From positions 1 to 17,938 of the forward strand of contig RFHX01000167.1 of NCBI GenBank assembly GCA_003695725.1: DNA of 17,938 bases, read 5' to 3'. Below, piece after piece: positions 7,204 through 15,354 of this stretch. The translations under genes were made by a program, and so were the position numbers. The notes below the pieces were generated by a model that worked only from the letters and a program-made list of their open reading frames with translations, was not told the origin of the DNA and did no database searches. Source of the stretch: J061 sp003695725 [NCBI: Candidatus Schekmanbacteria bacterium]. GTDB taxonomy: Bacteria > Schekmanbacteria > GWA2-38-11. Every line of letters starts with the position of its first letter. The first letter of the stretch is position 1.

Positions 7204-7369
7204 GCATTTATTTTACTCTATAAAGCGCAAATTTTAAGAATTTCCTTTGATATATATTTTAGATTGATTTTACTTTTGATTGTGATATGTCTAAGAACAA
7301 TAAAATATATTAAAAATCTTTTAATTGTTGAAGCGCAAATGAGAATTCTATGATAGGAGAAATTGCAAG
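7204..7369. other. Intergenic region downstream of the redox operon, with a 10-bp direct repeat
   Basis: 166 bp. No stem-loop with a U-tract is visible after the GGR-family stop. The region holds two exact copies of AAGCGCAAAT, at 7223-7232 and 7331-7340, each followed shortly by AGAATT. The next gene has its own SD (AGGAG, ten bases before ATG 7370), so it may have its own promoter here. Candidate elements (TTGATT at 7276-7281, TAAAAT at 7301-7306) have a 19-base spacer and are weak. Confidence 0.5.
7223..7340 (+). repeat. Spaced direct repeat AAGCGCAAAT (two copies)
   Basis: Exact copies at 7223-7232 and 7331-7340, 108 bp apart, in the gap between the GGR-family gene and the aldolase-like gene. 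Each is followed within one to four bases by AGAATT. The GCGC core stands out in AT-rich DNA. It may be a regulator site; no function is shown. Confidence 0.5.
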
Positions 7370-8350
7370 ATGACTAAGAAGGATAAAAAAGGTTCTTGGT
7401 TAACATATCGTCCTGACATCAAAGTGCTTGACTGCACAATTAGAGATGGCGGGCTGATGACAAATTCCTACTTTGAAGACGACTTTGTCAGAGGCGTCTA
7501 TAATGCCTGTGTAGAAGCAGGAATCGACTATATGGAGTTTGGCTATAAAGCTTCAAAAAAGATTTTTTCTCCTGATGAATATGGACCATGGAAATTTTGC
7601 GATGAAGAAGACATTCGGCGTATTGTGGGCGATAATCCGACTGATTTGAAAATAAGTGTTATGGCTGATGTGGGACGCACAGACTACGAAACAGACATAT
7701 TGCCGAAAGAGGAAAGCGTTATTGATATGATAAGAGTTGCAACTTACATTCATCAAATCCCAACAGCAGTTGAAATGATTCAAGATGCCCATAATAAAGG
7801 TTATGAAACAACAGTAAATCTAATGGCTGTCTCTGTAATACATGAACATGAACTTGATGAAGGGCTCGATATTCTTTGCCAGACAGATGTAGATGTAATT
7901 TATCTTGTCGATAGTTTCGGCTCGCTCTATTCAGAAGAGGTTCAGTATTTAACCCGCAAATATCGTAAAGCCGCAGAAAAATATGGCAAAATAATTGGAA
8001 TCCATGCTCATAACAATCAACAGCTTGCCTATGCCAACACAATAGAGTCCTTGATTCTTGGTGCATCATATCTCGATTCAACAATGGGCGGTTTAGGCAG
8101 AGGTGCAGGAAACTGCCCAACAGAGCTTCTTCTTGGCTTTCTTAAAAATCCAAAATTCAAACTTCGCCCGGTATTACAATGTCTGCAGGATTATATCATT
8201 CCTCTGAGAAAAAAGGTAGAATGGGGATTCGACATTCCATATATGCTTACAGGGCAAATGAATATGCATCCTCGCACAGCAATTGCTTTTATGGATGAGA
8301 AACGCCAAGATATCGTGGCGTTCTATGATTCATTAGGCGAAGATAAATAA
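7370..8350 (+). CDS. DRE-TIM metallolyase / aldolase catalytic domain protein (HMGL-like)
   Basis: A 326-residue single-domain TIM barrel of the HMG-CoA lyase / isopropylmalate synthase / 4-hydroxy-2-oxovalerate aldolase superfamily. The DRE-type motif is D21-CTIRD-GG (21-28). The metal-binding HAH is at H212 and H214 (GIHAHNNQQLAYAN) and the GLGRGAGNCPTE signature at 241-252. D21, H212 and H214 would bind the divalent metal; R25 is the catalytic Arg of the family. The C-terminal YMLTGQMNMHP stretch resembles a less-studied branch close to 4-hydroxy-2-oxovalerate aldolase. There is no LeuA regulatory domain. The true substrate is unknown; no aldehyde dehydrogenase or other meta-cleavage gene is nearby. 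It ends 17 bp before the convergent radC stop. Confidence 0.82.
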   Translation: MTKKDKKGSWLTYRPDIKVLDCTIRDGGLMTNSYFEDDFVRGVYNACVEAGIDYMEFGYKASKKIFSPDEYGPWKFCDEEDIRRIVGDNPTDLKISVMADVGRTDYETDILPKEESVIDMIRVATYIHQIPTAVEMIQDAHNKGYETTVNLMAVSVIHEHELDEGLDILCQTDVDVIYLVDSFGSLYSEEVQYLTRKYRKAAEKYGKIIGIHAHNNQQLAYANTIESLILGASYLDSTMGGLGRGAGNCPTELLLGFLKNPKFKLRPVLQCLQDYIIPLRKKVEWGFDIPYMLTGQMNMHPRTAIAFMDEKRQDIVAFYDSLGEDK

Positions 8351-8367
8351 ATCAAAAGGCAATATTA

Positions 8368-9054
8368 TCATAATAGTCCTTCTTCCTTGAAGCTGAAATA
8401 CTTTTTGTCAGCGCCATTTCCGTCGCCAATAATTATGTGGTCAAGGAGCTTGATATCAAAGGTGCTCACAGCATCTTTCAATATTCTTGTGATTTCTTTG
8501 TCTTGCTCTGATGCATAAAGTGTACCGCCGGGATGGTTGTGGGCAATAATTATAGCGCTTGCATTATACTTTAGCGCCCTCTCAACTACCTTTCTTGGAT
8601 ACAAGGGTGCTCTGTCAACAGTACCTTCCTGCATCACTTCAAATTTTAACGGTTTATTGCCTTTGTTCAAATAAAGAACTACAATCTTTTCATTCTTTTC
8701 ACCTTTGAGCAGAGACATCAGGTAATCGCAAGCAGCCGAAGGAGATGTAATAAGGGTGCGAGAGTCAAGCCTTTTCGAAAGATAGATTTTTTGCAAATCT
8801 TTGACCAATTTGAACAAAACTGCACTATTCTTTCCTACTCCCTCCACAGAAAGAATATCATTAATATCTGCATCCAACACATTATTGATTGAACCGAATT
8901 TTTTTATCAATGATTTTGCAATTGCCTTGGTATCTTTTCGCGGTATTGAAAATGTAAGAAGCAATTCAAGAATTTCATATTCATGCCAGCCGTCAATGCC
9001 GGCTAATAGATATTTTTCCTTTATTCTTTTTCTATGTCCTTCAAAATTTTTCAT
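8368..9054 (-). CDS. radC: RadC-family JAB/MPN domain protein
   Basis: A 228-residue protein of normal RadC length. A helix-hairpin-helix region (residues about 50-85, including SVEGVGKNSAVL) precedes the MPN/JAMM domain. Its metal motif is HNHPGG with H172, H174, S182 and D185 (HxHx7SxxD). The closing LLDHIIIGDG is typical of the family. Members are annotated as DNA repair proteins, but their biochemical role is unsettled. It is transcribed alone on the minus strand between the aldolase-like gene (convergent) and the terminator of the acyl-CoA dehydrogenase gene. Confidence 0.93.
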   Translation of the reverse strand: MKNFEGHRKRIKEKYLLAGIDGWHEYEILELLLTFSIPRKDTKAIAKSLIKKFGSINNVLDADINDILSVEGVGKNSAVLFKLVKDLQKIYLSKRLDSRTLITSPSAACDYLMSLLKGEKNEKIVVLYLNKGNKPLKFEVMQEGTVDRAPLYPRKVVERALKYNASAIIIAHNHPGGTLYASEQDKEITRILKDAVSTFDIKLLDHIIIGDGNGADKKYFSFKEEGLL

Positions 9055-9164
9055 ATTAAAGTTGAAAGAAAAACAAGAAATCTAATTACATATTGAAATA
9101 TATAAAAAGCAAAAATTACCAAAAATTGTCAATATAATTTATTCTTTTTTAAAGACCTTTTTAT

Positions 9165-9200
9165 AAAAAAAATCCTCCATTCAAAAAGAGAATGGAGGAT
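9165..9200 (-). terminator. Intrinsic terminator of the acyl-CoA dehydrogenase gene
   Basis: A perfect 11-bp stem: ATCCTCCATTC (9172-9182) pairs with GAATGGAGGAT (9190-9200), with a 7-base loop. Read on the minus strand, the stem is followed at once by seven U (bases 9171-9165). It lies 34 bp beyond the acyl-CoA dehydrogenase stop. The plus-strand side has no U-tract, so it works only for minus-strand transcription, insulating radC from its upstream neighbour. Confidence 0.88.
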
Positions 9201-9233
9201 AAGAATAAAAAAAGAAATAAACTTAAAAATCTG

Positions 9234-10397
9234 TTAATCCTTTAAGGCTTCTCTCGAGATGACAATTCTCTGCACTTCATTAGTGCCGGCAAAAATCTGC
9301 GTTATCTTTGCATCACGAAACATTCTTTCTACCGGATATTCTCTTGTACAGCCATAACCGCCTAAAATCTGTACAGCTTCAGTAGTTACCTTCATTGCCG
9401 TATCTGTTACAAACGCTTTTGCCATAGAAGAATACATTGTTGAATCCGGCGTTTGATGTTGTGCTTTTATACAGGCAGTATAAAGCAGAAGTCTTGCCGC
9501 CTCGACTTGCGTTTTCATATCCGCTATCTTAAACTGAATAGCTTGAAAAGCCGATATGGGCTTGCCAAATTGTACTCTTTGCTTTGAATACTCGATGGCA
9601 TAATCAAGCGCTCCCTCTGCAACACCAAGAGCCAAAGAAGCAGCCACAGGCCTTTCCATATTCAAACTTTTCATAGCCGCAATGAAACCTTCTCCTTCAG
9701 GCCCCATCATCATACTTTTAGGACATCTATAACCGTCAAGCACGATATCACCTGTTACTGAACCTCTAGCACCTAATTTATCCTCCTTTCTTCCCAATGA
9801 GAAACCCGGTTTATCCTTTTCCACTATGAATGTGCTTATTCCTTTATATTTCTTCTCATGGTCTGAAGTTCTTGCAAAAAAAGAATAAATATCAGCAACA
9901 CCTGCATTTGTAATCCATCTTTTTTCGCCAGTGATTATATAATCATCTCCATCTTTTACTGCCCGGGCTTTTAGATTTGCAAGGTCTGACCCGGCTTCTG
10001 GCTCGCTCATTGCTACAGCGCCAAGAATTTCACCGGAAGCAAGCTTCGGGAAAAATTGCCTCTTTTGTTCCTCATTTGCCATATGAAACATAGGAAAAAG
10101 ACAGAGACAGTTGGTTGCAAGAATCATTGCGCAGGACATATCTGCTTTGGCAATCTCCTCTATTACCATACAAACTGTTAAAAGGTCCGCTCCTATGCCA
10201 TCATATTCAACAGGTATTGGCAAAGCGAGAATTCCCTCATTGGCAAATACTTCCTTTATATCCCAAGGATATTCTCCTTTTTTATCAATCTCTTCTGCCC
10301 TTGGAATTATCAGGTCCTTGCATATCTTTTTTACCGTTTGAAGTATCGATTTCTGTTCTTCGTCTAATTCAAATTTTAATGCAATCTCACTCATCAT
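9234..10397 (-). CDS. Acyl-CoA dehydrogenase, IVD/LCAD-type catalytic Glu position
   Basis: A 387-residue FAD enzyme of standard length. The family signatures are AMSEPEAGSDLAN (about 129-141) and QILGGYGCTREYPVERMFRDAKI (about 343-365, second signature). It removes two hydrogens from the alpha-beta bond of an acyl-CoA, passing electrons to an ETF. The usual catalytic Glu in the IYEGT motif is Ala here (A370, in IFAGTNEVQR). A Glu is present instead at E248 (LNMERPVAAS), the helix-G position used by isovaleryl-CoA and long-chain acyl-CoA dehydrogenases. This suggests a branched or bulky substrate. A GGGGG SD-like tract (10401-10405) is three bases from the first ATG and six from the second, so M2 (10394) is the likelier start. 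No ETF genes are in the window. It is divergent from an ADP-forming acyl-CoA synthetase. Confidence 0.93.
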   Translation of the reverse strand: MMSEIALKFELDEEQKSILQTVKKICKDLIIPRAEEIDKKGEYPWDIKEVFANEGILALPIPVEYDGIGADLLTVCMVIEEIAKADMSCAMILATNCLCLFPMFHMANEEQKRQFFPKLASGEILGAVAMSEPEAGSDLANLKARAVKDGDDYIITGEKRWITNAGVADIYSFFARTSDHEKKYKGISTFIVEKDKPGFSLGRKEDKLGARGSVTGDIVLDGYRCPKSMMMGPEGEGFIAAMKSLNMERPVAASLALGVAEGALDYAIEYSKQRVQFGKPISAFQAIQFKIADMKTQVEAARLLLYTACIKAQHQTPDSTMYSSMAKAFVTDTAMKVTTEAVQILGGYGCTREYPVERMFRDAKITQIFAGTNEVQRIVISREALKD

Positions 10398-10447
10398 TTA
10401 CCCCCACATCGTTTAAATTATTAAAGGTTGAAACGCTTTTTTATATC

Positions 10448-10476
10448 TTGACAAATCAATAACTTACTTTTATATG
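10448..10476 (+). promoter_or_regulatory. Sigma70-type promoter of the ADP-forming synthetase genes
   Basis: A perfect -35 TTGACA (10448-10453) and TATATG (10471-10476) with a 17-base spacer. The start site would be about 10483, giving a leader of about 60 bases before ATG 10543. It faces the minus-strand promoter at 10487-10514, so the two start regions overlap. Confidence 0.6.
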
Positions 10477-10486
10477 AAGAAATCTT

Positions 10487-10514
10487 TTTATAAAATGATA
10501 CTTTAATTTGTCAA
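10487..10514 (-). promoter_or_regulatory. Sigma70-type promoter of the acyl-CoA dehydrogenase gene
   Basis: On the minus strand there is a perfect -35 TTGACA (10514-10509), a 16-base spacer and TATAAA (10492-10487). The start site would be near 10480, giving a leader of about 85 bases to the dehydrogenase start. Confidence 0.6.
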
Positions 10515-10542
10515 GCTGAAAAGTAAGATATGAGGAGCTCAA

Positions 10543-11946
10543 ATGACGACGAAATCCCATTTTTTAGATTATCTTTTCAATCCCAAATCGATTGCGCTTG
10601 TAGGAGCCTCTGGAAAAGAAGGCAAAATCGGATATTTTTATCTAAAAAATCTGCTCGAATATAAGGGAAAGATATTCCCGGTAAATCCTAAAGAAGAGGA
10701 AGTATTGGGAACAAAATGCTACAAATCCGTTTCAGAAATCGATGAAGAAATAGATTTGGCTGTTCTCGTTATAGCTTCCAAATTCGTCGTGGATGTCATT
10801 AAAGAATGTGCTGAAAAAAAGGTCAAAGTTGCTGTCGTAACTAGCGCAGGATTTAGTGAAACAGGTGAAGAAGGCAAAAAACTCGAAGAAGAGATGCTTT
10901 CTATTGCAAGGAAAGCAGGAATGCGTATAGTTGGACCAAACTGTTTTGGAATTAGAAACTGCAATGCATCTCTCAATGCTACATTTTCCTTTGAAGCGTC
11001 AAAAGAGCCGGGGACAATTTCATTTCTAACCCAAAGCGGCGGCGGCGGAGAGGTAATCTATATTCAGGGGATGGATGAAGGCCTGAAATTTTCCAAATTT
11101 ATGGTATGCGGAAATAAGAGCGACCTCGATGACTATGAAGTTATTGACTATTTCGGCAATGATCCTGAAACAAATGTCATATGCCTATTCCTTGAATCAA
11201 TCAAAGAAGGACGAAAATTTTATGAATCAGCAAAAAAAGTGTCTTCAAAAAAACCGATTGTTGTATGCAAAGTAGGAAGGACAGAAGGCGCTGCAAGAGC
11301 TGCATCATCACATACAGCAGCGATAGCAGGCAATACTGTGGCATTTGATACGGCCTTTAAGCAAGCCGGCTTAATCCAAACACGCAATGCACAGGAGCTG
11401 ATAGATGTAGTCAAAGCCGTCGATTGGCAGCCACTGCCAAGAGGAAATAAATTAGGCATTATTACTGCCTCCGGCGGGCTTGGAGTTGAACTTACAGACC
11501 TTGCCGAAGAATCAGGGCTTGAAGTACCTGAATTGGAGCCTGAAATTCAGGAAAGAATTAAAGCCCTCATCCCTCCTTTTGCGAGCGCAAGAAATCCTGT
11601 TGATATGACACCTATATGGGGACAGTTTAGTGAGGTAATGAAAAAAACTATTGAAGCTTTTTATGAAAGCAATAAGGTTGATATAATCGTACCAATCATC
11701 GTCCTCAGGGCAACGAGAATGACTGACCTTCTTGAATCCGTCAGAGATTCAATACTCGAATGTCAGAATAAATATGAAGCAAAAAAACCGGTCTATATCT
11801 GCTGGATTAGTTTAAAAGACTCTATTCAGAACAAACAAATTTTCGAAAATGCAAAAATACCCTGTTATGAATGGACAGGAAGAATAGCACGCACTTCTGC
11901 GCTTGTTAGGGAATACGCATCGTATTTGGAAAAGCTGAAAAATTGA
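10543..11946 (+). CDS. ADP-forming acetyl/acyl-CoA synthetase, alpha subunit
   Basis: A 467-residue protein matching the alpha subunit of archaeal-type ADP-forming acetyl-CoA synthetase (acyl-CoA + ADP + Pi = acid + ATP + CoA). An N-terminal CoA-binding Rossmann domain starts at FNPKSIALVGAS (13-23) and includes IVGPNCFGI (129-137). Two succinyl-CoA-ligase-like domains follow (about 155-290 and 300-460). The phosphorylated His is H257, in SSHTAAIAG. The TQSGGGGE motif (163-170) differs from the more common SQSGALG, suggesting a subfamily with another acyl preference. A strong SD, GAGGAG (10532-10537), is five bases before the ATG. The beta subunit gene follows after 71 bp. Together with the divergent acyl-CoA dehydrogenase this suggests energy conservation from fermentation or oxidation of organic or amino acids. 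Confidence 0.92.
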   Translation: MTTKSHFLDYLFNPKSIALVGASGKEGKIGYFYLKNLLEYKGKIFPVNPKEEEVLGTKCYKSVSEIDEEIDLAVLVIASKFVVDVIKECAEKKVKVAVVTSAGFSETGEEGKKLEEEMLSIARKAGMRIVGPNCFGIRNCNASLNATFSFEASKEPGTISFLTQSGGGGEVIYIQGMDEGLKFSKFMVCGNKSDLDDYEVIDYFGNDPETNVICLFLESIKEGRKFYESAKKVSSKKPIVVCKVGRTEGAARAASSHTAAIAGNTVAFDTAFKQAGLIQTRNAQELIDVVKAVDWQPLPRGNKLGIITASGGLGVELTDLAEESGLEVPELEPEIQERIKALIPPFASARNPVDMTPIWGQFSEVMKKTIEAFYESNKVDIIVPIIVLRATRMTDLLESVRDSILECQNKYEAKKPVYICWISLKDSIQNKQIFENAKIPCYEWTGRIARTSALVREYASYLEKLKN

Positions 11947-12017
11947 TATATCCGTAGAATTAAAAATATTCAAAGAGAGTTATTGTTAAAAAGAAAAAAA
12001 TAGAGGAAGATGAAATA

Positions 12018-12716
12018 ATGAGAGGTGAAGAAAAAGCAAAAAGGATTTTTTCTGGAGCGAGAGAGGAAAACCGCTCCTATGTTTTGGAATATGAAGTCAA
12101 AGAAATTCTAAAAGGTTATGAAATCGATGTAACAAAAGAAGTAATTTGTAAAACTACCGACGAAGCACTTCAAGCAGCCAGCAGTATTGGATATCCACTT
12201 GTTTTGAAAATCGTATCAACAGAAGTTGTTCATAAAAGTGATTCAGGAGGAGTGAAGGTAGGAATAAAGAATGAAAATGAACTAAAAGATGAATTCAATA
12301 AGATGCTGAATAGATATAATGAAAAATATTCATCGAAGGGGTTGAAAGGAATTTCAGTCCAAGAAATGGTTTCAGGAGAGGAAGTAATCATCGGTGTGCT
12401 AAATGACAAACAATTTGGCCATATGATGATGGTAGGAATGGGAGGTATATTTGTTGAAATATTCAAAGATGTAGCATACAGATTAGCACCAATAGAAGAA
12501 GATGAAGCGATGGAAATGCTGAAAGAATTGAAAGCATATAAATTGCTTACTGGATATAGAGGCAGAAAACCGGCTAATGTAGAGGCCCTATGTAAAACCA
12601 TTTCAAAAATCTCAAAAGCTTTGGATGAAATACCTGAAGTTAAAGAAATGGACCTTAATCCAGTTTTTGTTAATGACCAGCGGGCAGTTGTAGCAGACGG
12701 AAGAATTTTCATTTAA
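12018..12716 (+). CDS. ADP-forming acetyl/acyl-CoA synthetase, beta subunit (ATP-grasp)
   Basis: A 232-residue ATP-grasp protein, the usual length for a separate beta subunit. YPLVLKIVSTEVVHKSDSGGV (residues 59-79) carries H72, the second phosphohistidine that relays phosphate from the alpha subunit to ADP. VSGEEVIIGVLND, GMGGIFVEIFKDVAYRLAP and MDLNPVFV are ATP-grasp nucleotide and metal-binding segments. AGAGGAAG about eight bases upstream of ATG 12018 is the likely SD. It lies 71 bp downstream of the alpha gene with no terminator visible between, so the two form one operon. Many bacteria fuse the subunits; here they are split, as in archaea. Confidence 0.92.
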   Translation: MRGEEKAKRIFSGAREENRSYVLEYEVKEILKGYEIDVTKEVICKTTDEALQAASSIGYPLVLKIVSTEVVHKSDSGGVKVGIKNENELKDEFNKMLNRYNEKYSSKGLKGISVQEMVSGEEVIIGVLNDKQFGHMMMVGMGGIFVEIFKDVAYRLAPIEEDEAMEMLKELKAYKLLTGYRGRKPANVEALCKTISKISKALDEIPEVKEMDLNPVFVNDQRAVVADGRIFI

Positions 12717-12827
12717 TTTCTTTTTCACATCATTCAAAAAATGATTACCGCTTTTTTTCAAGACTTTTTTTCGTGTATTCAAAGGTCTAAAAATGTAAAA
12801 TGTAAAAAAATATTTTTTTTATAGGTA
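12717..12827. other. Gap between the synthetase beta gene and leuS, with a weak terminator-like hairpin
   Basis: Very AT-rich. ATCATT (12729-12734) and AATGAT (12740-12745) can form a 6-bp stem with a 5-base loop, and a T7 run starts seven bases later. The stem is too weak and too far from the U-tract to be convincing. AATGTAAA occurs twice just before leuS. A leuS promoter is expected here, but I cannot place it. Confidence 0.3.
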
Positions 12828-15353
12828 ATGAGGACAATGGAATACGATCATAAAAAAATTGAATCAAAATGGCAAAAGGTTTGGGAAGAGACAAATTCCT
12901 TCAAAGCAGACATAGATAGAGAGAAAAAGAAATATTATGTCTTGGAAATGTTTCCTTATCCCTCAGGGAAAATTCATATGGGGCATGTTCGAAATTATGC
13001 CATTGGAGATGTTATAGCGCGTTCAAAAATGAGAATGGGATATAATGTCATTCATCCAATGGGATGGGATGCCTTTGGCCTGCCTGCAGAAAACGCCGCC
13101 ATAAAGAATAAGATTCAACCTGCAAAATGGACAATAGACAATATCAATTTTATGCGCAATCAACTCAAAAAACTTGGATTGAGCTATGACTGGACAAGAG
13201 AAATTGCCACTTGCCATCCCGATTATTACAAGTGGTGCCAATGGTTTTTTCTGAAATTCTACGAAAAGGGTCTTGCATATAAAAAAGAATCCTTTGTTAA
13301 TTGGTGTAATTCCTGCAATACTGTCCTTGCAAATGAGCAGGTTGAAGGCGGTAAATGTTGGAGATGTGAAAGTGAAGTTATACAAAAAAAGATGATGCAG
13401 TGGTTCTTTAAAATAACTGATTATGCAGAAGAGCTCCTCAATGACCTCGAAAAATTAAAAGAAGGATGGCCGGAAAGAGTTCTTATAATGCAAAGGAACT
13501 GGATTGGGAAAAGCTATGGAACGGAAATAGAATTTCCACTGAAAGAAGCTATCAAAGATGAAAAAGGCGATTTAATCAAATCAATAAAAGTCTTTACAAC
13601 CCGTCAAGATACACTCTTTGGTGCTACTTTTGTTTCAATTGCGCCGGAGCATCCTATTCTTCCCTTACTAATAAAAGAAAGCAAAGAAGAAGAAAAGGTC
13701 AAAAAATTTTCTGAATCGATTATTGCTGAGAGAAGAAGCTCTCAAAATATAGAATCAAAGGAAAAAGAAGGCATATTTACAGGCAAATATTGTATAAATC
13801 CTGTAACAGGATGGGAAATGCCAATATATGTCGCCAATTTTGTTCTTATGGAATACGGCACCGGTGCAATTATGGCAGTGCCCGCCCATGACCAAAGAGA
13901 TTTTGAATTTGCAAAAAAATACAACATCCCAATTAAAGTAGTAATAACTCCAAAAGATAATGAAATAAAAGCAGAAGAGATGACAGAAGCATTTATTGAT
14001 GAAGGGATTCTGATCAACTCAGGTGAATTTTCAGGAATGAAAAGCAATGAAGCTCTTGAAAAAATAGCCAATTATCTTGAAGAAAAAGGTATAGGTAAAA
14101 AAACAGTCAATTATAAACTAAGAGATTGGGGAATTTCGAGACAGAGATATTGGGGTGCGCCTATCCCAATAATTTATTGCGACAGATGTGGTACAGTTCC
14201 CGTGCCGGAAAAAGATTTGCCTGTTGTTCTTCCCCTTGACCTTAAACTGAAATTCGTAGGGGATTCGCCACTAAAAGATTCAAAGGAATTCTTAGAAACA
14301 AAATGTCCGAAATGTGGAGGAAATGCAAAGAGAGAAACGGATACAATGGATACATTTGTTGATTCATCTTGGTACTTTGCTCGTTTTTGTTCTCCACGTT
14401 ATGAAGAACTACCCGTTAAAAAGGAAGATATGGACTACTGGATGCCTGTGGACCAATATATAGGCGGGATCGAACATGCAATCCTCCACCTTCTATATGC
14501 AAGATTCTTCACAAAGGTGATGAGAGACCTTGGATTGATAAATGCCGACGAACCTTTCACAAGTCTTCTTACACAAGGGATGGTCATCAAAGACGGGGCT
14601 AAAATGTCAAAATCAAAAGGAAATGTCGTTGACCCGGATGAGCTTTTGGAAAAATATGGAGCAGATACCGTTAGAACATTCTGTCTTTTTGCCGCCCCGC
14701 CTGAAAAAGATTTAGAATGGAGCGACGAAGGGATAGAAGGTGCAAGCAGATTCATTATCCGTCTTTGGCGTTTAGTTGAAAGGACAAATACTCTATGCGG
14801 CAGTAGTGAAATTAAGCAAATCGATAAAAATAAAATTTCGAAAAAAGCTGAAAAAATTCTCCGTTTAGTTCATCGCACAATAAATAAAGTAACAACTGAT
14901 ATTCAAAAAAGGTACCATTTCAACACTGCTATAGCTTCAATTATGGAAGCGATAAATGAAATCAGCTCATTGAAGGATGAAGAAATAAAAGAAGATGAAA
15001 CTTTGAGGGATACCTTTAAATTTGCAGTCCTCACGATGGTAAACCTTTACTGGCCTATCGCTCCTCATGTTTGTGAAGAATTGTGGCAATTATTGGGAGA
15101 AAAAGAAACTTTACTCAATACCCCTTGGCCAAATTATGATTCTTCACTGCTTGAAGAAGAAGAAATAACGCTTGTAATACAAATAAATGGTAAAGTAAGA
15201 AGCAGAATCAATGTGCCTGCTGACGCTGATGAGGAAAAGATTAAGGAATTGGCATTCCAAAATGACAAGGTAAAAGAATACACAAATTCAAAAAAAATTA
15301 TAAAAACAATAATTGTTCCAAAAAGATTGATAAATATCGTTGTAGGCAAATAG
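12828..15353 (+). CDS. leuS: Leucyl-tRNA synthetase
   Basis: An 841-residue class I aminoacyl-tRNA synthetase, full length for bacterial LeuRS. HIGH motif: FPYPSGKIHMGH (residues 42-53). KMSKS motif at 592-596. A zinc-ribbon-like NWCNSCNTV with a following CWRC is inserted after the HIGH half. The CP1 editing domain shows TTRQDTLFGATF, where Gln (residue 260) replaces the usual Pro of TRPDT, and AVPAHDQRDFEFA with the conserved editing Asp. A second Cys pair set (YCDRCG, CPKCGG) precedes the catalytic half. The C-terminal domain ends with IKTIIVPKRLINIVVG. The start may be ATG 12828 or ATG 12837; neither has a well-spaced SD. It is one base from lptE, so the two are translationally linked. 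Confidence 0.97.
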   Translation: MRTMEYDHKKIESKWQKVWEETNSFKADIDREKKKYYVLEMFPYPSGKIHMGHVRNYAIGDVIARSKMRMGYNVIHPMGWDAFGLPAENAAIKNKIQPAKWTIDNINFMRNQLKKLGLSYDWTREIATCHPDYYKWCQWFFLKFYEKGLAYKKESFVNWCNSCNTVLANEQVEGGKCWRCESEVIQKKMMQWFFKITDYAEELLNDLEKLKEGWPERVLIMQRNWIGKSYGTEIEFPLKEAIKDEKGDLIKSIKVFTTRQDTLFGATFVSIAPEHPILPLLIKESKEEEKVKKFSESIIAERRSSQNIESKEKEGIFTGKYCINPVTGWEMPIYVANFVLMEYGTGAIMAVPAHDQRDFEFAKKYNIPIKVVITPKDNEIKAEEMTEAFIDEGILINSGEFSGMKSNEALEKIANYLEEKGIGKKTVNYKLRDWGISRQRYWGAPIPIIYCDRCGTVPVPEKDLPVVLPLDLKLKFVGDSPLKDSKEFLETKCPKCGGNAKRETDTMDTFVDSSWYFARFCSPRYEELPVKKEDMDYWMPVDQYIGGIEHAILHLLYARFFTKVMRDLGLINADEPFTSLLTQGMVIKDGAKMSKSKGNVVDPDELLEKYGADTVRTFCLFAAPPEKDLEWSDEGIEGASRFIIRLWRLVERTNTLCGSSEIKQIDKNKISKKAEKILRLVHRTINKVTTDIQKRYHFNTAIASIMEAINEISSLKDEEIKEDETLRDTFKFAVLTMVNLYWPIAPHVCEELWQLLGEKETLLNTPWPNYDSSLLEEEEITLVIQINGKVRSRINVPADADEEKIKELAFQNDKVKEYTNSKKIIKTIIVPKRLINIVVGK

Positions 15354-15354
15354 A

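Larger units (their letters stand above)
10447..10527. repeat. Two interleaved inverted repeats in the divergent promoter region
   Basis: CTTGACAAAT (10447-10456) is mirrored by ATTTGTCAAG (10506-10515). CTTACTTTT (10463-10471) is mirrored by AAAAGTAAG (10519-10527). The order is A-B-A'-B', so they cannot form one nested hairpin. The first pair contains both -35 boxes. They may be regulator half-sites or, for the first pair, simply two promoters with the same flanks. Confidence 0.6.

Noticed and set aside
9055-9164. TTGACA on the minus strand (9132-9127) as a radC promoter
   Set aside because: The nearest TATA-like -10 elements lie 20-24 bases away, so the spacing is wrong; the AT-rich context makes TATA matches uninformative.
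12729-12755. Hairpin after the synthetase beta gene as a terminator
   Set aside because: A six-pair A/T-rich stem with seven bases between stem and T-run is too weak; noted only in the gap description.
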